NCBI GenBank assembly: GCA_043769005.1 | Contig: JAYVJV010000065.1 | Location: 1 to 42,341 of the forward strand | Length of the DNA: 42,341 nucleotides | DNA from: JAAFIP01 sp043769005 | GTDB lineage: Bacteria; Pseudomonadota; Gammaproteobacteria; Burkholderiales; Burkholderiaceae_C | Direction: 5' to 3' | In this document: positions 15,498 to 23,499 of the stretch, piece by piece | Numbering within the stretch: the first letter of the stretch is position 1 | How the letters are laid out: every line of letters begins with the position of its first letter | Program-made: the position numbers and the translations under genes | The notes under the pieces: generated by a model | What the model saw: the letters and a program-made list of their open reading frames with translations, nothing else | Told to the model about the DNA's origin: nothing | Databases searched by the model: none

Positions 15498-16352
15498 TCA
15501 GCGCAGCTGCGCCAGGATGGCATCGCGCCAGATCGGGGCGAGTTTTCTCCAGCCAGCCGCGTTGGGATGAATCTCGTTGACCCAGTCGCCGCTATTGCCT
15601 GTGCTGCCTGGCGCAGCTGGTGTGAGGGTGCCGTCGGTGGGCACCAGATGCACGTTGGGGCGGCCCTGCGTCCACTGCGCGACGGTGGTTTGCACGTCGT
15701 TAAAAATGCTGTCGGTCAGCTCGGGCCACAGGGGCGGCGCAATGCTGTTTTTGGTATAGGCCGCATACAACCAGGCTTTGCCGCCTGGCAGGGCGGGGGC
15801 ATCGCGCGCGGTGGGTGTGTCGTAGCTGTTCAAAAAAATCGGTATGTCGGCATGTTTGCTGTCTTGCACCAGGTCGTAGAGTTTGGCAAAGTTGGGGTCC
15901 AGGTACTGCGAGACTAAGAGCGCGACAGCATCTGCGTTCACACACTCTCGTCCTGTAGCGGGCGCTGGCTGCCCGGCGATGTTTTTCAAAATTCCTTGGC
16001 CCGGGTCCGGGTCGCGGGCGGCATCGATAAAGTCGTTGCCTGCTGCGCTGAGCAGCAGGGCATCAAACTTCCATGCAAAGCTATGGTGTAACCATTGGGA
16101 AAAATCATGATTCAAGCACTCGCCGATGCGGCGCAGGGTGTCGCCAAACATCGACAGGTTAATGATCAGCACCGAGTCGCCCGCACTGTCCATCGCGTCT
16201 GCTAAAAAGCTGGGCAAAGAGGCGGTGAGTAGCGAGCTGCGATCCATCCACGAGTCGCCTTCTACCAAAAAGCGGTACTTAAACTGCTCGGGTGCCAGGC
16301 CCAAGTCCAGGTAGCGATCAAAGTCGCGGCTGGTGACGACAACAGATGCCAT
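15498..16352 (-). CDS. SGNH/GDSL-family hydrolase
   Basis: A 284-residue SGNH hydrolase. Block I with the nucleophilic serine is VEGDSWMD (about 31-38), the block III asparagine is in AAGNDFID, and the block V histidine is in NEIHPNAAG near the C-terminus. The usual aspartate three residues before that histidine is an asparagine here, so the enzyme may work as a Ser-His dyad or use another acid. No N-terminal signal peptide is evident, which suggests a cytoplasmic location. Such enzymes are esterases, lipases or deacetylases; the substrate is unknown. The start at 16352 is strongly supported by GGAGG 6 nt upstream. Confidence 0.82.
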   Translation of the reverse strand: MASVVVTSRDFDRYLDLGLAPEQFKYRFLVEGDSWMDRSSLLTASLPSFLADAMDSAGDSVLIINLSMFGDTLRRIGECLNHDFSQWLHHSFAWKFDALLLSAAGNDFIDAARDPDPGQGILKNIAGQPAPATGRECVNADAVALLVSQYLDPNFAKLYDLVQDSKHADIPIFLNSYDTPTARDAPALPGGKAWLYAAYTKNSIAPPLWPELTDSIFNDVQTTVAQWTQGRPNVHLVPTDGTLTPAAPGSTGNSGDWVNEIHPNAAGWRKLAPIWRDAILAQLR

Positions 16353-16507
16353 GGATGCCTCCCTGTGTTAAACCGTTGGACGGTGTAGCACTATATCGCT
16401 GGTGGGGTAGGCCACGCAAGCTAAAACATAGCCTTGCGCCTTTGCAGCAAGCGTAACGCGAAAAATCTTGTAAGCTTGTGCCCTGCGCACTTAACTCCAT
16501 CCACCCC

Positions 16508-17176
16508 ATGCCATTGACCACTATCGAAATTGAAACCGCCCCCAACCCCCGCGCCACCGTGCTGCTGATGCACGGCCTGGGCGCGGACGGTAACGACTTT
16601 GTGCCCATTGCCAAAGAGCTGGATTTAAGCGGCGTAGGCCCCGTGCGTTTTGTCTTTCCCAACGCGCCACAAATCCCCGTCACCATCAACGGCGGCATGC
16701 GCATGCCCGCCTGGTACGACATCTTGGGCGCAGACCTGGCCAAGCGTGAGGACGAGGCGGGGCTGCGCGCCTCGCGAGATGCCCTAGAACAGCTGCTGGC
16801 GCGCGAAAAAGAGCGCGGCATTCCGGCCGAGCGCATCGTCATTGCCGGCTTCTCGCAGGGCTGCGCCATGGCACTGCTGACCGGCCTGCGCCATGCCGAG
16901 CGGCTGGCGGGCATCGTGGCGCTGTCGGGCTACCTGCCGCTGGCGGCCACCACGGCAGCAGAGCGCCACAGCGCCAACCTGCATACCCCCATCTTCATGG
17001 GCCACGGCCAGCAGGACGGCGTGGTGCTGCACAGCCGTGCCAGTGCCTCCCACGACGCGCTACGCGCCCTGGGCTACAGCGTGGACTGGCATGAATACCC
17101 CATGGCCCACTCGGTGTGCATGGAAGAGATTGGCGATTTGAACCAGTGGCTCAACCGGGTGCTGGCCCAGGCTTAA
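16508..17176 (+). CDS. Phospholipase/carboxylesterase family alpha/beta hydrolase
   Basis: A 222-residue cytoplasmic alpha/beta hydrolase of the phospholipase/carboxylesterase (Abhydrolase_2, EstB/APT-like) family. The oxyanion region is VLLMHGLGADGNDF; the catalytic triad reads S116 in GFSQG, D170 in GHGQQDGVV and H201 in YPMAHSV. Length and spacing are typical. It hydrolyses short-chain esters or thioesters; the natural substrate is unknown. I chose ATG 16508 (MPLTTIEIE) over an upstream alternative start at 16478 because homologous sequence begins here. It is followed by infA, which appears to have its own promoter. Confidence 0.92.
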   Translation: MPLTTIEIETAPNPRATVLLMHGLGADGNDFVPIAKELDLSGVGPVRFVFPNAPQIPVTINGGMRMPAWYDILGADLAKREDEAGLRASRDALEQLLAREKERGIPAERIVIAGFSQGCAMALLTGLRHAERLAGIVALSGYLPLAATTAAERHSANLHTPIFMGHGQQDGVVLHSRASASHDALRALGYSVDWHEYPMAHSVCMEEIGDLNQWLNRVLAQA

Positions 17177-17244
17177 AGCGGGGGCTACAGCGGGCGGGTG
17201 GCGCTGTTTTTGGGCCCAGCGGCCACGCTGGGTGGGCGAAGTCG

Positions 17245-17250
17245 TACAAT
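17245..17250 (+). promoter_or_regulatory. Possible -10 box before infA
   Basis: TACAAT lies 65 bp before the infA ATG. No good -35 is present at 16-18 bp, so this is a weak call based on one hexamer. Confidence 0.3.
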
Positions 17251-17314
17251 GCAGGGTTGCCCATACCGGGCAGCCACTAACCCCGGGCGCAAGCGTCCAC
17301 ACCACACAGACTCA

Positions 17315-17584
17315 ATGGCCAAAGAAGACTTGATTGAAATGCAGGGCAAGGTAACCGAAGTGTTGCCTGATTCGCGGTTTCGCGTGACGCTGGAAAACGG
17401 GCATGAGCTGATCGCTTATACCGGGGGGAAGATGCGCAAAAACCATATCCGCATCATTGCGGGCGATGCCGTGTCGCTGGAGCTCTCGCCGTATGATTTG
17501 ACCAAGGGCCGCATCATGTTCCGCCACATTGCCGGACGGCCCGGCCCAGGCCAGGGTGGTGCCCCAGGCGGCGCACGTCGCTAG
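17315..17584 (+). CDS. infA: Translation initiation factor IF-1 (extended, second-type copy)
   Basis: IF-1 binds the ribosomal A site during initiation and works with IF-2 and IF-3. The 89-residue protein consists of one S1/OB-fold domain: MAKEDLIEMQGKVTEVLPDS, FRVTLENGHELIAYTGGKM, RKNHIRIIAGDAVSLELSPYD, LTKGRIMFRH. It then has a Gly/Pro-rich tail (AGRPGPGQGGAPGGARR) absent from the standard 72-residue IF-1. Burkholderiales commonly carry two infA genes, one in the ribosomal-protein operon and one elsewhere; this solitary copy between an esterase and a GST fits the second type. The start follows from the conserved MAKED N-terminus. Confidence 0.95.
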   Translation: MAKEDLIEMQGKVTEVLPDSRFRVTLENGHELIAYTGGKMRKNHIRIIAGDAVSLELSPYDLTKGRIMFRHIAGRPGPGQGGAPGGARR

Positions 17585-17645
17585 ACAAAAGTTGCTTCCA
17601 TCGCGTGGGGCCGCCAGCCGCCAGCGCTGCTCTTCCCCCTAAAAT

Positions 17646-17695
17646 CGCTATGATTATAGTAGCTGCTTACGCCAGTATTTAAAGGGTTGCAGGCA
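17646..17695 (+). repeat. S element between infA and the GST gene
   Basis: It reads CGCTATGATTATAGTAGC, TGCTTACGCCAGTATTTAA, AGGGTTGCAGG, an S family copy located in the convergent gap after infA (17585-17735). Confidence 0.7.
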
Positions 17696-17735
17696 TATTT
17701 TATGGATAAAATTGATGAGACCCATGGAGGCCTGA

Positions 17736-18401
17736 TTAAGCCTTGGTAGGCGCGGCTGCGCTGGCTGCGGCCATGGCGGCTTTGCGGTCTGCGGCCACTT
17801 TGATGGCGCTGGGGCGCTCGCCCACCAGCTTCATATAGGGTTTGTAGTCCACGCCTGCGGCCAGCAGCAGGTCTTCACCATAGATGGCTTTGGTGGCCAT
17901 GCCGACCAGGGGCAGGCTGGCGTAGGCCGAGCAGTCGGCTTGGGTAAAGGTGGCTCCGGCTACGAAGGGGTCAAACTTCACCAGACGTTTGAAGCCCGCA
18001 ATGTTTTTCTCCAGCTGGGTGCGCACCCGTGCTTTCGTGCCGTCACTGACCGTGCCGCCAAAGAAGGCCTGCGGGTACAGGTCGCGCACCACCAGCTCCA
18101 GATGCAGGTCGATAAAGATAATCAGCTCGCGTACCTTGGCGCTGGCGTAGGCCTCGGTGGGCAGCAGGGCCGGGCTGGGGTAGGCCGCTTCGATGTATTC
18201 CATGATGGCCTGGCTTTCGCACAGGCCGCCCTGCGGTGTGCGGATGAAGGGGATTTTGGCCAGCGGCGAGTCGTTCAGCACGGCATCGTCGCTGCGCTTG
18301 GTCATCACCGTCTCTTCGGTGAAGGGCACGTTCTTTTCCAGCAAGGCCATTTTGACTTTGTTGTAGTAGTTGGAGATGGGAAAACCGCAGAGTGTGAGCA
18401 T
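17736..18401 (-). CDS. Glutathione S-transferase family protein
   Basis: A 221-residue protein with a thioredoxin-like N-terminal domain (MLTLCGFPISNYYNKVKMAL, then KIPFIRTPQGGLCESQAIMEYI, where the cis-Pro and the E-S pair that bind glutathione are visible). An all-helical C-terminal domain follows, with the N-capping motif FTQADCSAYASL. It conjugates or reduces substrates with glutathione in the cytoplasm; the substrate is unknown. The tail is Ala-rich (AAMAAASAAAPTKA). It is divergent from the ylqF-type gene, with start codons about 126 bp apart. Confidence 0.9.
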   Translation of the reverse strand: MLTLCGFPISNYYNKVKMALLEKNVPFTEETVMTKRSDDAVLNDSPLAKIPFIRTPQGGLCESQAIMEYIEAAYPSPALLPTEAYASAKVRELIIFIDLHLELVVRDLYPQAFFGGTVSDGTKARVRTQLEKNIAGFKRLVKFDPFVAGATFTQADCSAYASLPLVGMATKAIYGEDLLLAAGVDYKPYMKLVGERPSAIKVAADRKAAMAAASAAAPTKA

Positions 18402-18527
18402 GGCAAGGCCTTAGAACGAGGTGGTAAAACCGCAAGTTTAGGCGATTGCGCAGCGCCGCGCGCTGCACAAGGGACAATAGCGGTATTTACAGCCTACAGC
18501 GGGCTGGCGTATACGAGAACAAAAAGC

Positions 18528-19490
18528 ATGGCCATTCAATGGTTCCCCGGGCACATGCGTGCCACCCAAAAAGCTATCGCCGAGCGCGTGAAAGCCATCG
18601 ACGTGGTCATCGAACTGCTCGACGCGCGCCTGCCCGCGTCCAGTGCCAGCCCGATGATCGCCGAGCTGACTGCGGGAAAGCCCGCACTCAAAGTTTTAAA
18701 TAAGCAAGACCTGGCCGACCCCGCCCGCACCACAGAGTGGCTGGCGCATTACAACGCCATGCCCGAGACGCGCGCGCTAGGCCTGGATGCCAGCATGAAG
18801 CTGCCCGCCAAAGCATTGATAGCCGCCTGTCACGAACTGGCCCCCAAGCGCGGCGGTGTGGTTAAACCCATGCGCGTGCTGATCTGCGGCATACCCAACG
18901 TAGGCAAGTCCACCCTGATCAACACCCTCACGGGCAAAAAGCACGCCAAAACCGGCGATGAGGCGGGCATTACCAAGCTGGAGCAGCGCATTACCCTGGC
19001 GGACGATTTTTACCTGTATGACACCCCTGGCATGCTGTGGCCGCGCATCATCGTGCCGCAAAGCGGCTACAACCTGGCCGCCAGCGGCGCGGTGGGGCGC
19101 AATGCGTTTGACGAGCAAGAAGTCGCCATTGAACTTGCGGCTTATCTGCTAGCCCATTACCCCGCGCAGGTTGAGACGCGTTACAAACTGGCTGGCGTGG
19201 CCAGCATGGGCGATGAGCAACTGTTGATCGAGGTAGGCCGCAAACGCGGCGCCATGCAAGGCGGCGGCAAGGTAGACATGCAAAAAGCTTCTGAGGCCTT
19301 GATCTATGACTTTCGCGGCGCAGACCTGGGCCGCATCACGCTGGAAACGCCCGCAGAGTTTGCCGCCTGGTTGGTCGCAGGACAAGCCCAAGATGCCAAA
19401 CGGCAGGTGAAAAAAGATGCGATAGAACTAGATCGAAAAATTCGGTTTAAGCAAATCCCCAAACCCATCAAACCGTTTACTGCACGTTGA
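18528..19490 (+). CDS. rbgA: Ribosome biogenesis GTPase, YlqF/RbgA type
   Basis: A circularly permuted GTPase that acts in late 50S subunit assembly. The 320-residue protein starts MAIQWFPGHM, the family's diagnostic N-terminus. The G motifs come in permuted order: G4 NKQD (58-61), then G1 GIPNVGKST (121-129), G2 in GITK (about 147-150) and G3 DTPG (165-168). The C-terminal helical domain (about 190-320) ends in a basic segment that likely contacts rRNA. The start at 18528 is fixed by the conserved first residues; a longer in-frame extension upstream is antisense to the GST gene and rejected. Confidence 0.95.
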   Translation: MAIQWFPGHMRATQKAIAERVKAIDVVIELLDARLPASSASPMIAELTAGKPALKVLNKQDLADPARTTEWLAHYNAMPETRALGLDASMKLPAKALIAACHELAPKRGGVVKPMRVLICGIPNVGKSTLINTLTGKKHAKTGDEAGITKLEQRITLADDFYLYDTPGMLWPRIIVPQSGYNLAASGAVGRNAFDEQEVAIELAAYLLAHYPAQVETRYKLAGVASMGDEQLLIEVGRKRGAMQGGGKVDMQKASEALIYDFRGADLGRITLETPAEFAAWLVAGQAQDAKRQVKKDAIELDRKIRFKQIPKPIKPFTAR

Positions 19491-19501
19491 AATCATCAAA
19501 A

Positions 19502-20794
19502 CTACTTCATCAAACTGGGCAACCACAAACTCAGCTGCGGAAACGCAATCAACAGCCCGAGCACAAAAATCATCACCACCACAAACGGCCAGCAGCCGCG
19601 AAAAATCGCGCCCAAGCCGACACCGGGCAGTAGCGCGTTCAGCACAAACAGGTTCATGCCCACGGGGGGCGAGATCAGGCCGATTTGCACGATCATCACG
19701 ATCAGCACGCCAAACCATACCGGGTCAAAGCCTAAAGCGGTGACAATGGGAAAAAAAAGCGGGATGGTGAGCAGCACCATGGTTAGCTCTTCCATTACGG
19801 TGCCCAGCACGATGTAGATGAACATCATGGCTGTAATGATCATGACGGGCGACAGGCCCAGGCTGGTGATCCACGTCTTGAGGTCGCCCGGCATGCTGGT
19901 GAAGTTGACAAAGTTGGCGAAGATGGTGGCGGCAATCAGCAGCGTGAACAGCATGGCCGTGGTGCGGGCTGATTCGACCAGCACCTGGTACAAGATGGTC
20001 CAGCTTAAACGCCCGCGCGCCAAAGCAAACAAAAAAGCGCCTGATGCGCCAAAGCCAGCGCCCTCGGTGGCGGTGAAGATGCCGCCGTAGATACCGCCGA
20101 GCACAACGATGACGAGTAGCACCACGCCCCAAATGCCGCGCAGTGCCTTCCAGCGGCCAGCCCAACTGGTGCGCTCGCCCGCAGGTGCATGCGACGGGTC
20201 GCGTGCCGTCATGATGGCAATACCGCCCATCATCAATAGGGCAGTCAAAATGCCGGGTATCACGCCCGCTGCAAACAGTTTACCGATATGGGTCTCGGTG
20301 ATGATGCCGTAGATGACCATGATGGTGGACGGCGGAATCATGATGCCCAAGGTGCCGCCAGCGGCCATCACACCAGTGGACAGGCTGTCGCTGTAGCCCA
20401 TTTTCTTCATGCTCGGGTAGGCCACTTTGCTCATAGTGGCTGCGGTGGCAATGGATGAGCCGCAGATCGCGCCAAAGCCAGCACAAGCCGCCACGGTGGC
20501 GTGCGCCAGGCCGCCGCGAAAGTGGCCGATGAAGGCATACGCGGCGGCAAACAGCTCGTGCGCCAGCCCGGCACGCGCCACGAAGTTGCCCATCAAAATA
20601 AACAGGGGGATAACGGACAGCGTGTAGGCAAAGCCCGTCTCGTGCACCACCTGAGCGGTGCTGGCCAGTGCGGGCAACCAGCCACGTGTGATGCCAATAC
20701 CCGCTACTCCCACGATACCCATGGCAAAGGCCAAGGGCACGCGCAGCAAAGCCAGCGCAAAAATGGCCGCAAAGCCCAATAAGGATTCGATCAC
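19502..20794 (-). CDS. dctM: TRAP transporter large permease (DctM type)
   Basis: The large membrane subunit of a tripartite ATP-independent periplasmic transporter, which drives uptake of an organic acid with the sodium or proton gradient. The 430-residue protein has about twelve hydrophobic segments and DctM signatures: RVPLAFAMGIVG, IPLFILMGNFVARAG, AGFGAICGSSIATAATMS and ISPPVGMNLFVLNAL. The start is a GTG at 20794, which overlaps the dctQ stop by four bases (GTGA) and gives the standard VIESLLGFAAIFALALL N-terminus. It is third in a dctP-dctQ-dctM operon. Confidence 0.94.
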   Translation of the reverse strand: MIESLLGFAAIFALALLRVPLAFAMGIVGVAGIGITRGWLPALASTAQVVHETGFAYTLSVIPLFILMGNFVARAGLAHELFAAAYAFIGHFRGGLAHATVAACAGFGAICGSSIATAATMSKVAYPSMKKMGYSDSLSTGVMAAGGTLGIMIPPSTIMVIYGIITETHIGKLFAAGVIPGILTALLMMGGIAIMTARDPSHAPAGERTSWAGRWKALRGIWGVVLLVIVVLGGIYGGIFTATEGAGFGASGAFLFALARGRLSWTILYQVLVESARTTAMLFTLLIAATIFANFVNFTSMPGDLKTWITSLGLSPVMIITAMMFIYIVLGTVMEELTMVLLTIPLFFPIVTALGFDPVWFGVLIVMIVQIGLISPPVGMNLFVLNALLPGVGLGAIFRGCWPFVVVMIFVLGLLIAFPQLSLWLPSLMK

Positions 20795-21276
20795 AGCGCG
20801 GCCCCTTCGCCTTCCTGGAGCTGCTGGGAGGGCTGGGCCATCAAGCCCAGGTACACCAATGCAGTGATGCCGCACATCAGCGCCATGCCATAGATGAAGG
20901 GCGCTTTGGGCACTTTCAGTTGAGCGGTCGTTTCGCCGTTTTGTGCAAACTGCGCTGCTGCCTGCCACATGACATAGGCCAGACCTAGCATGAGGCCTGC
21001 GCACAGCAGATTTACCAGCACGTTTTGCAGCTTTAAAACCCAGGCAGACCACACGCTGTCCAGAGAGTCAAATACGACATGTTCGCCGCGCTGCGACACC
21101 AGCGGAATACCCGCAAAAATCACCACCACCATCAGCAACTCGGTCAGCTCCAGCGAACCGGGGATGGAGTGAGACAAGAGCTTGCGCCCGCCCACGTCAA
21201 AAAACGTCAACGCCATGATGGCAAACAGCGCGCTGGCGCATAGCAGGCTGCACAGGGTTTCAAGCGTTTTTTTCAT
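20791..21276 (-). CDS. dctQ: TRAP transporter small permease (DctQ type)
   Basis: The small membrane subunit of the TRAP transporter, with 161 residues and four hydrophobic segments (about 8-25, 45-62, 85-105 and 128-148). The family motif around the second segment is present (IPGSLELTELLMVVVIFAGI and the following QRGEHVVFD). It pairs with DctM in the inner membrane. It is translationally coupled to dctM by a GTGA overlap and separated from dctP by about 104 bp that contain a terminator, which would lower permease expression relative to the binding protein. Confidence 0.92.
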   Translation of the reverse strand: MKKTLETLCSLLCASALFAIMALTFFDVGGRKLLSHSIPGSLELTELLMVVVIFAGIPLVSQRGEHVVFDSLDSVWSAWVLKLQNVLVNLLCAGLMLGLAYVMWQAAAQFAQNGETTAQLKVPKAPFIYGMALMCGITALVYLGLMAQPSQQLQEGEGAAL

Positions 21277-21323
21277 CTCGGCAAGTGTAGTTCACCCATT
21301 GCGCCATGCCAGCGGCAACAGCA

Positions 21324-21360
21324 TAAAAAAACGCGGCACTCATGGGGCATGAGGCCGCGT
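21324..21360 (-). terminator. Intrinsic terminator between dctP and dctQ
   Basis: On the minus strand ACGCGGC-CTCATG pairs with CATGAGT-GCCGCGT (hairpin 21331-21360) and runs directly into a T7 tract. It sits just after the dctP stop and inside the operon, so it probably acts as a partial terminator. Confidence 0.85.
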
Positions 21361-21380
21361 GGTGTGAGGAAAAGAAAAAA

Positions 21381-22394
21381 TTACTTCTCAGCCTTGGCAA
21401 TCTCGGCGCGGAACTCAGCCAGCACCTTGGCGGCATTCTTCAGACCCTTGGCCTCCGAGTCGGCCACCCATTTGGCTTCCAGGCCAGAGGTTTTGGCTTT
21501 TATTTCAGAAACAAACTTGGCATCGGCCTTGGTAATTTGCACGCCGTTGGCCTGCATCAGGCCAGTGGCTCGGCGGTCAACCTTGTCCCAGCTTCGGCCA
21601 AACAGGCGGGCCACCACGTCGCCGCTGATAGCATCTACGGCGCGTTTTTCTTCGGGACTGAGTTTGTCGTATCGGCCCTGGTTCATCACAAAGGCAAAGC
21701 TGGTGTTGTACAGGCCACCGGGGAAGGTGGTGGCGTGGCGGATGATTTTGTCGATCTTGAACGACTCGGTCGATTCAGCTGGGAAGAGGGTGCCGTCCAT
21801 CACGCCGCCCGAGAGCAGTTCGTACGAATCGGGCGCGGGCTTGAGGGTGACATTCATGTTCAGCGTTTTGCTGATCTCGTTGACCATGCCGCCGCCAATG
21901 CGAAACTTCAGGCCGCTCAAGTCTTCGATTTTGGCAATCGGGCGCTTGGTGTTGAACACGATGCCGGGGCCATGGGTGAAAAAGCTCATCACCTTCAGGC
22001 CGGGATGCTCGCCTGCGAACTCGGGGTTTTTGGAAGCAACGCGGTTGTATGCAATCGAGATGGACTCCGAGCTGTTGCCCAGAAAGGGCAGCTCAGCCAT
22101 CTGGGTGTACTGAAAGCGCCCAGGGGTGTAGCCCTGCACCGAGAAGGAGATGTCGGCCAGGCCGTTTTTCACAGCATCAAACGTACCCGGCGGGGCAGAC
22201 ACGGCGCGTGGCAGGATATTGCATTTCATCTTGCCGCTGGTGTTCTTCTCCAGCAAGTCGCACCACTCTTTTTGCGCAATGCTCAGGCCGTGGGTGGGGG
22301 GCACCCAGCTGGAGACGGTGAACACTGTTTGGGCACTGGCGGCTCCCATGCCCAGCAAGGTTAAAACTGACAGGGAGATGCGGTTAATTTTCAT
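21381..22394 (-). CDS. dctP: TRAP transporter periplasmic solute-binding protein (DctP type)
   Basis: A periplasmic binding protein of the TRAP family, 337 residues. An N-terminal signal peptide is visible (MKINRISLSVLTLLGMGAASAQ; cleavage likely after ASA, near residue 20). The DctP fold is recognised from SWVPPTHGLSIAQKEWCDLL, ADISFSVQGYTPGRFQ and the substrate-carboxylate arginine region GLKFRIGGGMVNE. The ligand is probably a monocarboxylate or similar organic acid, but its identity is not readable. The ATG at 22394 is preceded by AGGA at 6 nt and gives a normal signal peptide, unlike the longer alternative at 22424. It is the first gene of the operon. Confidence 0.94.
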   Translation of the reverse strand: MKINRISLSVLTLLGMGAASAQTVFTVSSWVPPTHGLSIAQKEWCDLLEKNTSGKMKCNILPRAVSAPPGTFDAVKNGLADISFSVQGYTPGRFQYTQMAELPFLGNSSESISIAYNRVASKNPEFAGEHPGLKVMSFFTHGPGIVFNTKRPIAKIEDLSGLKFRIGGGMVNEISKTLNMNVTLKPAPDSYELLSGGVMDGTLFPAESTESFKIDKIIRHATTFPGGLYNTSFAFVMNQGRYDKLSPEEKRAVDAISGDVVARLFGRSWDKVDRRATGLMQANGVQITKADAKFVSEIKAKTSGLEAKWVADSEAKGLKNAAKVLAEFRAEIAKAEK

Positions 22395-22528
22395 GACAAT
22401 TCCTAAAATAATAGTGCTATGCAACTTTAACGGCGCAGTAGCGTGATGGTTGTACTGAGTTACCCGAGTTCATAGGCTCACAAACAAGGATTTAAGGCGC
22501 TAGCCCTACTTTGCATCGGAATTGAACT

Positions 22529-22560
22529 TATAATTGAAAAAAGAACGATCGTGCTTTTTT
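22529..22560 (+). promoter_or_regulatory. Promoter -10 and palindromic operator-like site before etfB
   Basis: TATAAT (22529-22534) is followed directly by a near-perfect 24-bp palindrome, AAAAAAGAACGATCGT then GCTTTTTT (22537-22560), with one mismatched pair. The likely transcription start falls in the palindrome, a layout that suits a repressor. Its ACGATCGT core resembles operators of TetR-type acyl-CoA-responsive regulators of beta-oxidation genes; the regulator's identity is inference. The -35 is not clear. Confidence 0.6.
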
Positions 22561-22677
22561 TATAAAACTATCAAATGTGTAGGTTGATTCAGCCCGCCAT
22601 GAGGGGTTGATGCAGCGCAGCATACAATCGTTGAGGTTTACGTTTACGTCAATTAACTAGTATCTGGAGCTCTAGCA

Positions 22678-23427
22678 ATGAAGGTTTTAGTCGCCGTCAA
22701 GCGCGTGGTGGATTACAACGTGAAAGTCCGTGTCAAGTCGGACAACACTGGAGTGGATATTGCCAACGTCAAAATGAGTATGAACCCGTTTGACGAGATC
22801 GCCGTGGAAGAAGCCATGCGTCTCAAAGAAAAGGGCGTGGTCACCGAAATCATCGCCGTGTCTTGCGGTGCCACGCAATGCCAGGAAACCCTGCGCACCG
22901 CCATGGCCATTGGCGCTGACCGTGGCATTTTGGTAGAGACTACCGAGGAGCTGCAACCCCTTGCCGTGGCCAAACTGCTCAAAGCGCTGATCGACAAAGA
23001 GCAACCTGGCCTGGTGATTTTGGGCAAGCAAGCCATTGATGACGACTGCAACCAAACCGGACAAATGTTGGCCGCGCTGGCCGATCTACCGCAAGCTACG
23101 TTTGCATCTAAAGTAGAAATCGTAGATGGCAAAGCCCAAGTGACGCGCGAGGTAGACGGTGGCCTGGAGACCCTGTCTATCAGCCTGCCCGCCATCATCA
23201 CCACCGACCTGCGCCTGAACGAGCCGCGCTACGTGACCTTGCCTAACATCATGAAGGCCAAGAAAAAGCAGCTTGATGTGTTCAAACCCGAAGACTTGGG
23301 CGTGGACGTGAAGCCGCGCATTAAAACCCTGAAAGTCACCGAGCCGCCCAAGCGCAGCGCGGGCATCATGGTGCCGGATGTGGCAACCCTGGTGGACAAG
23401 CTGAAGAACACGGCGAAAGTAATCTAA
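22678..23427 (+). CDS. etfB: Electron transfer flavoprotein subunit beta
   Basis: The AMP-binding subunit of electron transfer flavoprotein, which accepts electrons from acyl-CoA dehydrogenases and passes them to ETF:quinone oxidoreductase. The 249-residue protein starts MKVLVAVKRVVDYNVKVRVK and carries VKMSMNPFDEIAVEEAMRLKEK and the nucleotide-binding region GKQAIDDDCNQTGQMLAALADLPQ (about 116-139), then LRLNEPRYVTLPNIMKAKKK. Length is typical. GGAG sits about 9 nt before the ATG. It forms a pair with etfA (72-bp gap) and is the first gene after an operator-like site. Confidence 0.97.
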   Translation: MKVLVAVKRVVDYNVKVRVKSDNTGVDIANVKMSMNPFDEIAVEEAMRLKEKGVVTEIIAVSCGATQCQETLRTAMAIGADRGILVETTEELQPLAVAKLLKALIDKEQPGLVILGKQAIDDDCNQTGQMLAALADLPQATFASKVEIVDGKAQVTREVDGGLETLSISLPAIITTDLRLNEPRYVTLPNIMKAKKKQLDVFKPEDLGVDVKPRIKTLKVTEPPKRSAGIMVPDVATLVDKLKNTAKVI

Positions 23428-23437
23428 CCACTTTGCG

Positions 23438-23475
23438 GGACAGTTCAAGAATTGCGCAGCAATTTTGCCCTGTCC
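23438..23475 (+). other. Nested hairpins between etfB and etfA
   Basis: GGACAG (23438-23443) pairs with CTGTCC (23470-23475) around an inner AATTGC/GCAATT stem (23450-23455 with 23459-23464). No T-run follows, so it is more likely an mRNA structure than a terminator. Confidence 0.5.
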
Positions 23476-23499
23476 TCAACTGATTAAAAAGGATATTCC

